Positions 27,644-36,105 of a stretch of 64,000 nt of DNA are shown here, one piece after another. The stretch is taken from positions 806,001 through 870,000 of the forward strand of contig NZ_AP019657.1 in the NCBI RefSeq assembly GCF_009938225.1, written 5' to 3'. The first letter of the stretch is position 1. Each line of letters starts with the position of its first letter. The position numbers and the translations under genes were made by a program. This DNA comes from Vibrio ponticus (GTDB taxonomy: Bacteria > Pseudomonadota > Gammaproteobacteria > Enterobacterales > Vibrionaceae). The notes under the pieces were generated by a model that saw only the letters and a list, made by a program, of their open reading frames with translations, ran no database searches and was not told where the DNA came from.

Positions 27644-28317
27644 GGGGTGATCTCTAAGCGAAAGCCAATTTTAGGTATGGTAACCAGCAATTGTTGCTCA
27701 AATGGTTTATCGAGTTGTCCACGTAATTGATAGATGTGACTGCGTAGGACATCATTATTCGGTTCAGCTTCATCCCACAATTTCTCAGCAATGTCTCTGC
27801 GAGTGACCACTTCGGGAGCGCGCAAGCATAACATTTCTAAAATAGTGTAAGTGGTGGGGTTGAGGGCTAATAACTTATCATCTCGGTATGCTTTGCGCGT
27901 TTTTTGGTCGATGGTGATTGGACCTACATTCAACTTAGTAGCGGCAATCGTGCCACGGTAGCGCTTAATCAATGCGTGCATGCGCGCTTCAAGGATTTCG
28001 AGATCAAAGGGTTTAGTTAGGTAATCGTCAGCACCATGACTGAAACCCGCTAGCATATCATCGCGATTATCTAACGCGGTGAGCATTAACACTGGCGTAG
28101 TATTACCGGCTTCGCGGAGTTTATTGCATACGGTTAGACCATCCATTCTTGGCAGCATTAAATCGAGAATAATCATGTCAAAATTACCCTCTAGAGCGAG
28201 TTGTAGCCCTAGCTCGCCGTTGTCGGCGTAATCTAGTTCCATTTCTAAGCATTCGAAATAATCAAACAGGATTCCTGCGACTTCACGGTTGTCTTCTACG
28301 AGTAATATTTTGTGCAT
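27640..28317 (-). CDS. OmpR-family response regulator
   Basis: A 225-residue regulator. The receiver domain has the acidic pair in LLVEDN, the phospho-Asp in MIILDLMLPRMDG and the Lys in YLTKPF. The C-terminal winged helix ends LRGQLDKPFEQQLLVTIPKIGFRL. The ATG at 28317 gives the canonical MHKILLVEDN start; a GTG twelve codons earlier is possible. It is the first gene of the two-component operon. Confidence 0.93.
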   Translation of the reverse strand: MHKILLVEDNREVAGILFDYFECLEMELDYADNGELGLQLALEGNFDMIILDLMLPRMDGLTVCNKLREAGNTTPVLMLTALDNRDDMLAGFSHGADDYLTKPFDLEILEARMHALIKRYRGTIAATKLNVGPITIDQKTRKAYRDDKLLALNPTTYTILEMLCLRAPEVVTRRDIAEKLWDEAEPNNDVLRSHIYQLRGQLDKPFEQQLLVTIPKIGFRLEITP

Positions 28318-28469
28318 GCGTTGTACCAAAGGAAATCGAGTTTTGACGTCCACTATATAACATCAAATTCGATGTGAAAAAAACGTCAATAACATTCTTT
28401 CCACATACCGTGACATAGATTAGTGGCATAGAGGCACTTTAATAACAGCTAATTAATGATGGCGGCGTT
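28318..28469. promoter_or_regulatory. Divergent promoter region between TCS and sugar-transfer operon
   Basis: 152 bp with promoters for both directions. TTTAAT and ATTAAT lie eight bases apart at about 28439-28458; each fits the PmrA half-site HTTAAK, but the usual spacing is five, so the match is weak. No stronger direct repeat was found. Confidence 0.35.
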
Positions 28470-29474
28470 ATGGATTTAATTTCAATCACTCAAAGACGAT
28501 ATGAATCGGCGATTACTTTATCAGTCATCGTTCCTTATTTTAATGAAGCGGAAGTACTCCCAACACTTCATTCGCGCTTATCGAATGTACTCGATGGCAT
28601 GCCAGAACGTTGCGAAATTATCTATGTGAATGATGGCAGTAGTGATGAAAGCTTACAAATCGTTGAAGGTTTTCGTTCTACCAGCAGCATTGTACGTAGC
28701 ATTTCATTAAGCCGTAACTTTGGTAAAGAGTCGGCAATGAGTGCAGGGCTAGAGTATAGCCGTGGTGAAGCGGTAATTTTGATCGATGCCGACTTGCAAG
28801 ACCCACCTGAGCTTATTCCACAAATGCTGGCTAAATGGCGTGAAGGTTACGATGTAGTGAATATGCAGCGTAAAGAACGCCATGGTGAAACGTGGTTTAA
28901 GCGTCAATCTGCCGCCGTGTTTTATCGCTTGTTAAATCATCTTGCTAAGTCATCAATTCCAGAAAATGTCGGTGATTTTCGTCTGCTCAGTCGTCGAGTT
29001 GTTGAGCAAATCAATCGCATGCCTGAGAGAAATCGCTATATGAAAGGGATTTTTTCATGGCCTGGTTTCAAGCAATACACGATGCAATTTGATCGTGATG
29101 CACGCTTTAGTGGCGAAACGAAGTGGAATTACTTCAAGCTGATTGGTCTTGCAGTCGATGGCATCACTTCTTTCTCGATTCGACCATTGCGACTTGCCAC
29201 AGTATGCGGTGCACTGATAGCGAGTGGCGCTTTTATTTACGGTTTAGTGATTGTCGCTCAGACCTTACTTTGGGGTAATGATGTCACAGGCTATCCATCG
29301 ATGATGGTGGTGCAGTTGGCGCTTGGCGGGATTCAACTACTGTCAATTGGTGTGTTGGGTGAGTATATCGGACGAATTTTTATCGAGTCTAAACAACGTC
29401 CTCTATTTTTGGTCGATTCAGTTAAAGAAAAGCCAGCAGTAATGATTTTTGAGCAGATGGAGAAGCGCGCGTGA
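28470..29474 (+). CDS. GtrB/ArnC-like membrane glycosyltransferase (GT2)
   Basis: A 334-residue GT2 enzyme. VIVPYFNEAEVLPTL opens the fold. Nucleotide-sugar motifs are IIYVNDGSSDESL and VILIDADLQDPPELIPQML, with the DxD-like acidic residues. Two C-terminal membrane helices end the protein (about 228-250 and 262-290). The family makes undecaprenyl- or polyprenyl-phosphate sugars on the cytoplasmic face. It overlaps the next gene by four bases. Confidence 0.9.
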   Translation: MDLISITQRRYESAITLSVIVPYFNEAEVLPTLHSRLSNVLDGMPERCEIIYVNDGSSDESLQIVEGFRSTSSIVRSISLSRNFGKESAMSAGLEYSRGEAVILIDADLQDPPELIPQMLAKWREGYDVVNMQRKERHGETWFKRQSAAVFYRLLNHLAKSSIPENVGDFRLLSRRVVEQINRMPERNRYMKGIFSWPGFKQYTMQFDRDARFSGETKWNYFKLIGLAVDGITSFSIRPLRLATVCGALIASGAFIYGLVIVAQTLLWGNDVTGYPSMMVVQLALGGIQLLSIGVLGEYIGRIFIESKQRPLFLVDSVKEKPAVMIFEQMEKRA

Positions 29475-30871
29475 GTTTTAATCGAGTGCACCTTTGGGCA
29501 ATTTTAGGCGCAGCATTTCTTATTCGTCTTATTTCGCTTGGCGCTTATCCTTTGATGGATACCACCGAAGCTCGCTATGGTGAAATGGCGAGAATCATGA
29601 CAGAAACAGGTAATTGGTTAACCCCGCAGTTTGATTACGGCATCCCTTTTTGGGGCAAGCCCCCCCTGTTTACATGGATGAGTGCTGGTGGGATTGAGTT
29701 ATTCGGTATTAATGAGTTTGCTGTTCGAGTTCCGCATTGGCTAGCCGGGCTTTTGGTTGTGGGATTGATGGCAGGATTTGCCCGTAAGCTCGGCTTTAGT
29801 GGGCTGATTACGGCGGTTGTACTTGCCACTTGTGCGATTTTCGCGATTGCTGCGGGCGCAGTGATGACGGATATGGCGTTAACGCTAGGTATGACTATTG
29901 CCATGGTTGGTTTTTATCGTTGTTGGCAAGGAACTCGTACATGGGGTTATGTCGGCTTTGTTGGCTTAGCAATTGGTTTATTGGCGAAAGGACCGCTAGT
30001 CATTGTGCTGATGGGACTTGCGGTTGTGCCTTGGCTCGTTATCCAGCACGGAGTGGTTGGGGCATTGAAAGTACTGTGGCAACGTTTCCCAATACTTTCC
30101 GGTTTAGGGTTGATGTTAGCTATTGCTTTACCTTGGTATGTGATGGCGGAGCAAGCGACCCCAGGATTTATTGATTACTTTATTGTTGGTGAGCATTTTA
30201 AACGTTTCTTGGTCAGTGGCTGGGAAGGGGATTTATATGGGAGTGCTCATGATGAGCCGCGAGGTACTATTTGGTTATTTTGGCTTTATTCAGCCGCGCC
30301 TTGGTCAATTGTGCTACCAGTGTTGCTATGGAAAAAGCGTCAGCGTCTGAGAGATGGCGAATTACAACAGTCAGGCATTGTGAGTTTTCTTATTTGCTGG
30401 ATGATCGCTCCTCTCGTATTGTTTACCTTCTCAGGCAACATTCTACCTGCTTATGTGTTACCCGGGATTCCCGCTATTGGGCTGTTAGTTTCGATCTTGC
30501 TCTCTGATACTAAACATGATCCTAAGTGGTTTAAACTTTGTGCGGGAGTTATACCGGTATTGCTTGTGATTGCACTTGCGATCATCAATATCAGTGTTGG
30601 TGATAAGAAGAGTGACAAAGTGATTTTTGAGAAAGTAGATCCTTCGTTGCCGACGCTTTATGTAGGGAAAAGACCTTTTTCTGGACAATTTTATAGCCAA
30701 GGTCAAGCGATGCAACTAACGGATCAGGTCAAGTTGTCGACTTATCCTCGTTTTCAACTGATTGGCAGTAAGGATCAAGTCTCTCAGTTGGTCGAGCAAC
30801 AATCATTGAGTTGTGTGGTTGAGTATACAGCCAAAAGCAAGCGAACTCTCTACCGCTGCGTAACATCGTAG
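29471..30871 (+). CDS. ArnT/PMT-like lipid-linked sugar transferase
   Basis: A 466-residue multi-spanning protein with about ten membrane helices. The N-terminal YPLMDTTEARYGEMARIM motif with acidic DTTEARY is the GT-C (ArnT/PMT, GT83) signature, followed by PFWGKPPLFTW. It would move a sugar from the polyprenyl carrier to lipid A or another periplasmic acceptor. The start codon is GTG, inside the stop of the GT2 gene (GTGA). The acceptor and sugar are unknown. Confidence 0.88.
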   Translation: MSFNRVHLWAILGAAFLIRLISLGAYPLMDTTEARYGEMARIMTETGNWLTPQFDYGIPFWGKPPLFTWMSAGGIELFGINEFAVRVPHWLAGLLVVGLMAGFARKLGFSGLITAVVLATCAIFAIAAGAVMTDMALTLGMTIAMVGFYRCWQGTRTWGYVGFVGLAIGLLAKGPLVIVLMGLAVVPWLVIQHGVVGALKVLWQRFPILSGLGLMLAIALPWYVMAEQATPGFIDYFIVGEHFKRFLVSGWEGDLYGSAHDEPRGTIWLFWLYSAAPWSIVLPVLLWKKRQRLRDGELQQSGIVSFLICWMIAPLVLFTFSGNILPAYVLPGIPAIGLLVSILLSDTKHDPKWFKLCAGVIPVLLVIALAIINISVGDKKSDKVIFEKVDPSLPTLYVGKRPFSGQFYSQGQAMQLTDQVKLSTYPRFQLIGSKDQVSQLVEQQSLSCVVEYTAKSKRTLYRCVTS

Positions 30872-30879
30872 GGAGTGAC

Positions 30880-31299
30880 ATGCGAAATTTTGTCTCTAAT
30901 AAGTGGTTTAAGTTCGCTTTAGTCGGAGGTGTTGGCTTTATTGCCGACACCTTAATTTTTATCTCGTGTTTTAAACTGCTTTTATTGCCCCTTTTTCAAG
31001 CGCGACTGATTGCATTTTTCGGTGCTGCTAGCGTCACTTGGTTAGGCAACCGAGTGTTTACGTTTTCCTCTCATACACAAAACAGCGACCATTATTGGCG
31101 AGGATTGGCTACGCAATGGGGGAAGTTTATGAGTAGCGCGACTCTCTCTGCAATACCCAATTTGATTGTTTTCAAATCAATTTTGCTGCTATTTGGCAGC
31201 AATGGATTAATGCCTTATGTGGCGCTTATATGCGGAGTTTTATTCGGTATGGTCAGCAACTTTATTTTGAGTAGCCGTTGGGTGTTTTGCTCACGTTAA
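30880..31299 (+). CDS. GtrA-family flippase-like protein
   Basis: A 139-residue protein with four membrane helices. WFKFALVGGVGFIADTLIFI near residue 8 and WLGNRVFTF are GtrA motifs. GtrA proteins are thought to flip the polyprenyl-phosphate sugar made by GtrB. With the two preceding genes it completes a make-flip-transfer module. The start follows a GGGAGTG box. Confidence 0.9.
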   Translation: MRNFVSNKWFKFALVGGVGFIADTLIFISCFKLLLLPLFQARLIAFFGAASVTWLGNRVFTFSSHTQNSDHYWRGLATQWGKFMSSATLSAIPNLIVFKSILLLFGSNGLMPYVALICGVLFGMVSNFILSSRWVFCSR

Positions 31300-31320
31300 T
31301 CAACATGGATATTGCAGATA

Positions 31321-31490
31321 AAAAAATGCCCAGGGCAAATTGCGCTGGGCTGATACAAACTAATTTGGTAGGAGTTAATTTGGAAAAAGCAGTGTAAATA
31401 ACAGATTCAATTCAGAAAAGTTGACGGCCAGTAAACGTTCAATACTCTGCTATCTACACTTATTAGGACTAGCCATTTCCCATTCAGTTC
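31321..31490 (-). ncRNA. Candidate small RNA on the minus strand
   Basis: GCCCAG/CTGGGC (31328-31333 with 31345-31350) forms a hairpin whose T tract lies only on the minus strand (seven T). No minus-strand gene ends here, so it may end a separate transcript that starts near 31490. An AT-rich TTGAAA-N17-AATTAA promoter-like pair lies just upstream on that strand. The extent is a guess. If the hairpin instead serves the plus-strand GtrA gene, it would lack the T tract. Confidence 0.3.
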
Positions 31491-31623
31491 CCAAAAAAAA
31501 TTAATTTTTTTAATTCTCTTATTTTTCAATGATCTAAATCTAGCTAATTGTCTTAGTTGATAACTCAAATATGAAACTGTGATGTTGCTCAGTTGTTAAT
31601 GGTGTTTGAAGTATGTATATTTT

Positions 31624-31637
31624 CAAACAAGCGTTTA
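31624..31637. promoter_or_regulatory. PsrA-type operator upstream of psrA
   Basis: CAAAC and GTTTA flank AAGC, matching the PsrA box (G/C)AAAC-N2-4-GTTTG/C except for the last base. It ends 15 bp before the psrA start, as expected for autorepression relieved by long-chain fatty acids. Confidence 0.6.
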
Positions 31638-31652
31638 ATACAGGTGATTGAA

Positions 31653-32279
31653 ATGAGTGCAAGGCATAAGACCAAAGAGAAGATTCTAGATGTTGCGGAA
31701 GCTTTGTTTGCTGAGCATGGCTTTAACGATACTTCTTTGCGAACCATAACCAGTAAAGCCGGAGTGAATCTTGCGTCGGTGAATTATCACTTTGGTGACA
31801 AAAAAACCTTAGTACGTGCGGTTTTGGATCGTTACTTAGAAGCGTTTATGCCAGCAGTGTCGGATGCATTGATCACGCTTAATCTCAATAATGACTACAC
31901 GATGAAACAGGTATTTGAGGCGGTGCGAGACCCATTTATGTCGCTGAATCATGTGCGTCCTAATGGTACCAGCCGTTTTATGTTGCTACTTGGCCGTGGT
32001 TATACCGACGTGCAGGGGCATCTTCGCTGGTTTATCACCACGCGATATCAAGAAACGTTAGTTCTGTTTGTTGATTCAGTAATGAAAGCCAATCCGAAGC
32101 TCAGCCGAGAGGAGGTGTTTTGGCGATTGCACTTTACGTTAGGTACTTGTGTTTTCACTATGGCTTCGAGCCAAGCGTTGTCTGAGATTGCCTTTAATGA
32201 CTATGGTCGAAAAATCGACGCACAATGTGTATTAGACCAACTGATTCCATATCTTGCTGCTGGGGTGTCAGCAGAGTAA
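31653..32279 (+). CDS. psrA: TetR-family fatty-acid regulator PsrA
   Basis: A 208-residue TetR regulator. The N-terminal domain LFAEHGFNDTSLRTITSKAGVNLASVNYHFGDKKTLV matches Pseudomonas and Vibrio PsrA closely. PsrA binds acyl-CoA or fatty acid and controls beta-oxidation. The ATG at 31653 follows an AGGTGA box; an upstream in-frame codon would run over the operator. It lies directly upstream of fadE, a known PsrA target in related bacteria. Confidence 0.85.
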   Translation: MSARHKTKEKILDVAEALFAEHGFNDTSLRTITSKAGVNLASVNYHFGDKKTLVRAVLDRYLEAFMPAVSDALITLNLNNDYTMKQVFEAVRDPFMSLNHVRPNGTSRFMLLLGRGYTDVQGHLRWFITTRYQETLVLFVDSVMKANPKLSREEVFWRLHFTLGTCVFTMASSQALSEIAFNDYGRKIDAQCVLDQLIPYLAAGVSAE

Positions 32280-32351
32280 CCAAAAATATAACTACAATTT
32301 TCCAACGACGATTGGATCCAATATAGAAACCGTGAACAAAAGGAACTGGTT

Positions 32352-34637
32352 ATGAGCTCTCTACGAAAAAAATGGGTCAGTGATCCTGCTTTCAAAATGT
32401 TTAAAAAGGTATTACCACCATTATCGGATACAGAAAGAGAAGCAATGGAGGCGGGAAGTGTCTGGTGGGATGGGGAGCTCTTCTCGGGTAGCCCTAACTT
32501 TACAACTTTACATCAATACCCTAAACCTGCGCTAACCGCTGAAGAACAGTCTTTTATGGACAATCAGCTAGAAACCTTGCTGGCGATGTTAGACGATCAA
32601 AAGATCAATAAGGATGATCGCGATCTACCGGAAGAGGTGTGGCAGTACCTACGTAAAGAGCGTTTCTTTTCACTGATCATTTCCAAGCATTATGGTGGTT
32701 TAGAATTTTCTGCGCTAGCAAACTCGACCATCGTTTCACGCATTGCCACGCGCAGTATCAGCGCGGCGGTAACGGTGATGGTACCTAACTCCCTAGGTCC
32801 TGGGGAACTGCTGTCTCACTACGGTACTCAAGAGCAGAAAGATTATTGGTTACCGCGCTTGGCAAACGGTACTGACATTCCATGTTTCGCGTTAACTGGT
32901 CCTGAAGCGGGCTCCGATGCTGGTGGTATTCCTGATGAAGGTATTGTCTGCATGGGCGAGCATCAAGGTGATCAAGTGCTGGGTATTCGTGTGTCATGGA
33001 ATAAGCGTTACATCACGCTGGCACCTGTGGCAACAGTGCTTGGTCTAGCATTTAAAATGAAAGATCCTGATGGTTTGTTAGGCGATAAAGTTGATATTGG
33101 TATTAGCTGTGCGCTGATCCCCGCGGATCACCAAGGGGTTGAGATTGGTGAGCGTCACGATCCGCTTGGCTCAGCCTTCATGAATGGTCCAACGCGTGGT
33201 AAAGACGTATTTATTCCGCTTGATTGGCTAATTGGCGGACAAGAATATGCCGGTAAAGGTTGGCGTATGCTGGTGGAATGTCTCTCAGCAGGGCGCGGTA
33301 TCTCTTTGCCTGCTTTGGGGACCGCTATCGGTCATCTAACGTCCCGTACAACTGGTGCTTATGCTTATGTACGTAAGCAGTTTGGTATGTCGATTGGTAA
33401 GTTTGAAGGGGTTGCGGAGGCGCTAGGTCGCATTGGTGGTTTGACTTATCTGCTTGAAGCGACGCGCACACTAACCACAACGTCACTGGATATGAAAGAA
33501 AAGCCAGGCATTGTTACGGCGATTGCCAAATATCATATGACGGAGATGGCTCGTACCATCTTGAATGACTCGATGGATATTCACGCGGGTCGTGCAATCC
33601 AAGATGGCCCAATGAACTATCTGGCTAAGCATTATTTGGGGATTCCAGTTGCAATAACGGTTGAAGGGGCGAATATCCTGACACGTAACTTGATGATCTT
33701 TGGTCAAGGTGCGACCCGATGCCACCCATACGTTTTGCAAGAGATGGAAGCGGCGGCTAATCCGGATCAAGAAGAAGCAGCAAAACAGTTCGATAAACTC
33801 CTGTTTAAGCATATTGGTCATGCCACTAAAAATACCTTTGGTGCCTTTGGTGCGGCGCTAACTGGTTCGAGCTTTATTAAAGCCAATATTAGCGGTCCGA
33901 CTCAGCCATATTATAAAGACTTAACTCGTATGAGCCGTGCGTTAGCGGTGAGCGCTGACTTTGCTATGTTAACGCTTGGTGGTGAACTAAAACGTAAAGA
34001 GATGATCTCGGCGCGTTTAGGTGATGCGTTGGCTTACCTATACATGGGTTCAGCCGCACTGAAAAAGTACGAAGATGATGGACGCCAGCAAGAAGATCTT
34101 AATTACGTGCATTATGCGGTGCAGCACTGTTTATACCATGCAGCCAAGTCTTTACAGGAAGCGTTTAGTAACTATCCACAAAAGTCAGTAGGTCGTTTGT
34201 TGAAAGTACTGCTCTTCCCAGTGGGGAACCATTTTGAGAAACCGAGTGATGAGCTAACGGTTAAGCTAGCGGAAAGCTTAATGACGCCTGGTGCACATCG
34301 CGATCGTTTAACTCATCTGTGCTATATCGGCAAGCAAGAAGATGACAACGTTGGTTTGATGGAGAATGCATTTTTAGCGATGTATGGCGTTAAGTCGATT
34401 GAGCGCAAACTCATTACAGCAGCGAAAGAGGGCAAAGTGGCGCGTAAAGGCTTACTGAGTGATAGACTTACCCAAGCGAAAGATGCTGGTGTGTTGACCG
34501 AGCAAGAAATCGAACAAGTATTGGCGGCAGAGAAGCTACGTTACAAAGCGATTCAAGTTGACCACTTTAGCCACGACTTTTCTGAAGTGCGAACTCATAG
34601 CGATGAGCGCAAGCCAAAGCTCAATAGCGTGGCGTAA
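32352..34637 (+). CDS. fadE: Acyl-CoA dehydrogenase FadE
   Basis: A 761-residue enzyme for the first step of beta-oxidation. CFALTGPEAGSDAGGIPD is the FadE flavin and substrate-binding loop; DSMDIHAGRAIQDGP and the C-terminal FadE-specific domain follow. E. coli FadE has 814 residues; this one is shorter because it lacks most of the N-terminal hydrophobic extension. A GGAACTGGTT context precedes the ATG. It is 72 bp behind psrA. Confidence 0.94.
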   Translation: MSSLRKKWVSDPAFKMFKKVLPPLSDTEREAMEAGSVWWDGELFSGSPNFTTLHQYPKPALTAEEQSFMDNQLETLLAMLDDQKINKDDRDLPEEVWQYLRKERFFSLIISKHYGGLEFSALANSTIVSRIATRSISAAVTVMVPNSLGPGELLSHYGTQEQKDYWLPRLANGTDIPCFALTGPEAGSDAGGIPDEGIVCMGEHQGDQVLGIRVSWNKRYITLAPVATVLGLAFKMKDPDGLLGDKVDIGISCALIPADHQGVEIGERHDPLGSAFMNGPTRGKDVFIPLDWLIGGQEYAGKGWRMLVECLSAGRGISLPALGTAIGHLTSRTTGAYAYVRKQFGMSIGKFEGVAEALGRIGGLTYLLEATRTLTTTSLDMKEKPGIVTAIAKYHMTEMARTILNDSMDIHAGRAIQDGPMNYLAKHYLGIPVAITVEGANILTRNLMIFGQGATRCHPYVLQEMEAAANPDQEEAAKQFDKLLFKHIGHATKNTFGAFGAALTGSSFIKANISGPTQPYYKDLTRMSRALAVSADFAMLTLGGELKRKEMISARLGDALAYLYMGSAALKKYEDDGRQQEDLNYVHYAVQHCLYHAAKSLQEAFSNYPQKSVGRLLKVLLFPVGNHFEKPSDELTVKLAESLMTPGAHRDRLTHLCYIGKQEDDNVGLMENAFLAMYGVKSIERKLITAAKEGKVARKGLLSDRLTQAKDAGVLTEQEIEQVLAAEKLRYKAIQVDHFSHDFSEVRTHSDERKPKLNSVA

Positions 34638-34664
34638 TCAGCTTAGAATGAAATAGTCTTACCC

Positions 34665-34686
34665 AAGGCACCGAAAGCGGTGCCTT
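34665..34686 (+). terminator. Rho-independent terminator of fadE
   Basis: AAGGCACCG and CGGTGCCTT pair around AAAG, followed by TTTAC. Confidence 0.9.
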
Positions 34687-34831
34687 TTTACATTGTAATA
34701 TTCTTCTCAATGCCAGCTTTTTGCTTGAAACAGCTCCAACCACTTACATTTAGCGGCGATTTTGCAAGAAATTTGGTGAGATTTAGCTTTGAACCTTTTA
34801 TCCTAGCCAAGTTTTTTAAAGGAAGTTGAAT

Positions 34832-36034
34832 ATGATCATCAAACCTAGAATTCGTGGATTTATCTGTACCACAACACACCCAGTGGGTTGTGAAGCTAAC
34901 GTAAAAGAACAAATTGCTTACACCAAAGCACAAGGTCCAATCAAAAACGCACCTAAGCGTGTACTTGTTATTGGTTCTTCAAGTGGCTACGGTCTATCTT
35001 CTCGTATCGCGGCTGCTTTTGGCGGCGGTGCATCAACTATCGGTGTTTTCTTCGAAAAAGAAGGGACTGAGAAGAAGCCGGGAACTGCAGGTTTCTACAA
35101 TGCTGCGGCTTTCGACAAGCTAGCTGGCGAAGCAGGTCTGTATGCGAAAAGCCTAAATGGCGATGCTTTCTCTAATGAAGCAAAACAAAAAGCGATTGAT
35201 CTAATCAAGCAAGATCTTGGTCAAATCGATATGGTGGTTTACTCGCTGGCTTCTCCAGTACGTAAAATGCCTGAATCGGGTGAGCTTATTCGTTCTGCGC
35301 TAAAACCAATCGGTCAGACTTACACATCAACAGCGGTAGATACCAACAAAGATGTGATCATTGAAGCAAGTGTTGAACCTGCAACTGAGCAAGAAATCAA
35401 AGACACAGTGACTGTTATGGGCGGTGAAGACTGGGAACTTTGGGTTAACGCACTTGCTGATGCGGGTGTGCTAGCTGATGGTTGTAAGACAGTTGCGTAC
35501 AGCTACATTGGTACCGAGTTAACTTGGCCAATCTACTGGGATGGCGCACTAGGTAAAGCTAAGATGGACCTAGATCGTGCTGCATCTGCGCTTAACACTA
35601 AACTCGCTGAAAAAGGCGGTAGTGCGAACGTAGCAGTACTTAAATCAGTAGTAACGCAAGCAAGTTCAGCGATTCCAGTTATGCCGTTGTACATTGCGAT
35701 GGTATTTAAGAAGATGCGTGAAGAAGGCGTACACGAAGGTTGTATGGAGCAGATCTTCCGCATGTTTAGCCAACGTCTATACAAAGAAGACGGTAGCGCA
35801 GCGGAAGTTGACGAGCAAAATCGTCTACGTCTAGATGACTGGGAACTGCGTGAAGATATTCAGCAGCACTGTCGTGAGCTTTGGCCACAAATCACAACGG
35901 AGAACCTAAAAGAGCTAACTGACTACGTTGAGTATAAGGAAGAGTTCTTGAAACTGTTTGGTTTCGGCGTTGAAGGCGTAGATTACGAAGCAGAAGTAAA
36001 CCCTGCCGTTGATGCTGGCTTTATCAACATCTAA
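34832..36034 (+). CDS. fabV: Enoyl-ACP reductase FabV
   Basis: A 400-residue NADH-dependent enoyl-ACP reductase of the FabV type, first found in V. cholerae and resistant to triclosan. The NAD loop [20 protein letters not shown] and the active-site pair around [23 protein letters not shown] (Tyr-x8-Lys) are present. It catalyses the last reduction in fatty acid elongation. The ATG at 34832 has AAGGAAG at good spacing; an in-frame TTG two codons earlier was rejected. The high codon-use uniformity fits an essential, highly expressed gene. Confidence 0.97.
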   Translation: MIIKPRIRGFICTTTHPVGCEANVKEQIAYTKAQGPIKNAPKRVLVIGSSSGYGLSSRIAAAFGGGASTIGVFFEKEGTEKKPGTAGFYNAAAFDKLAGEAGLYAKSLNGDAFSNEAKQKAIDLIKQDLGQIDMVVYSLASPVRKMPESGELIRSALKPIGQTYTSTAVDTNKDVIIEASVEPATEQEIKDTVTVMGGEDWELWVNALADAGVLADGCKTVAYSYIGTELTWPIYWDGALGKAKMDLDRAASALNTKLAEKGGSANVAVLKSVVTQASSAIPVMPLYIAMVFKKMREEGVHEGCMEQIFRMFSQRLYKEDGSAAEVDEQNRLRLDDWELREDIQQHCRELWPQITTENLKELTDYVEYKEEFLKLFGFGVEGVDYEAEVNPAVDAGFINI

Positions 36035-36058
36035 GTAAACAATTACTTAGTCAGTTAA

Positions 36059-36086
36059 AAAAACGGAGCATTTTAGCTCCGTTTTT
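36059..36086. terminator. Bidirectional terminator
   Basis: AAAAACGGAGC and GCTCCGTTTTT pair around a six-base loop, between convergent fabV (plus) and the RTX gene (minus). Confidence 0.9.
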
Positions 36087-36105
36087 GTTTAGTGAGACAG
36101 GTTGA

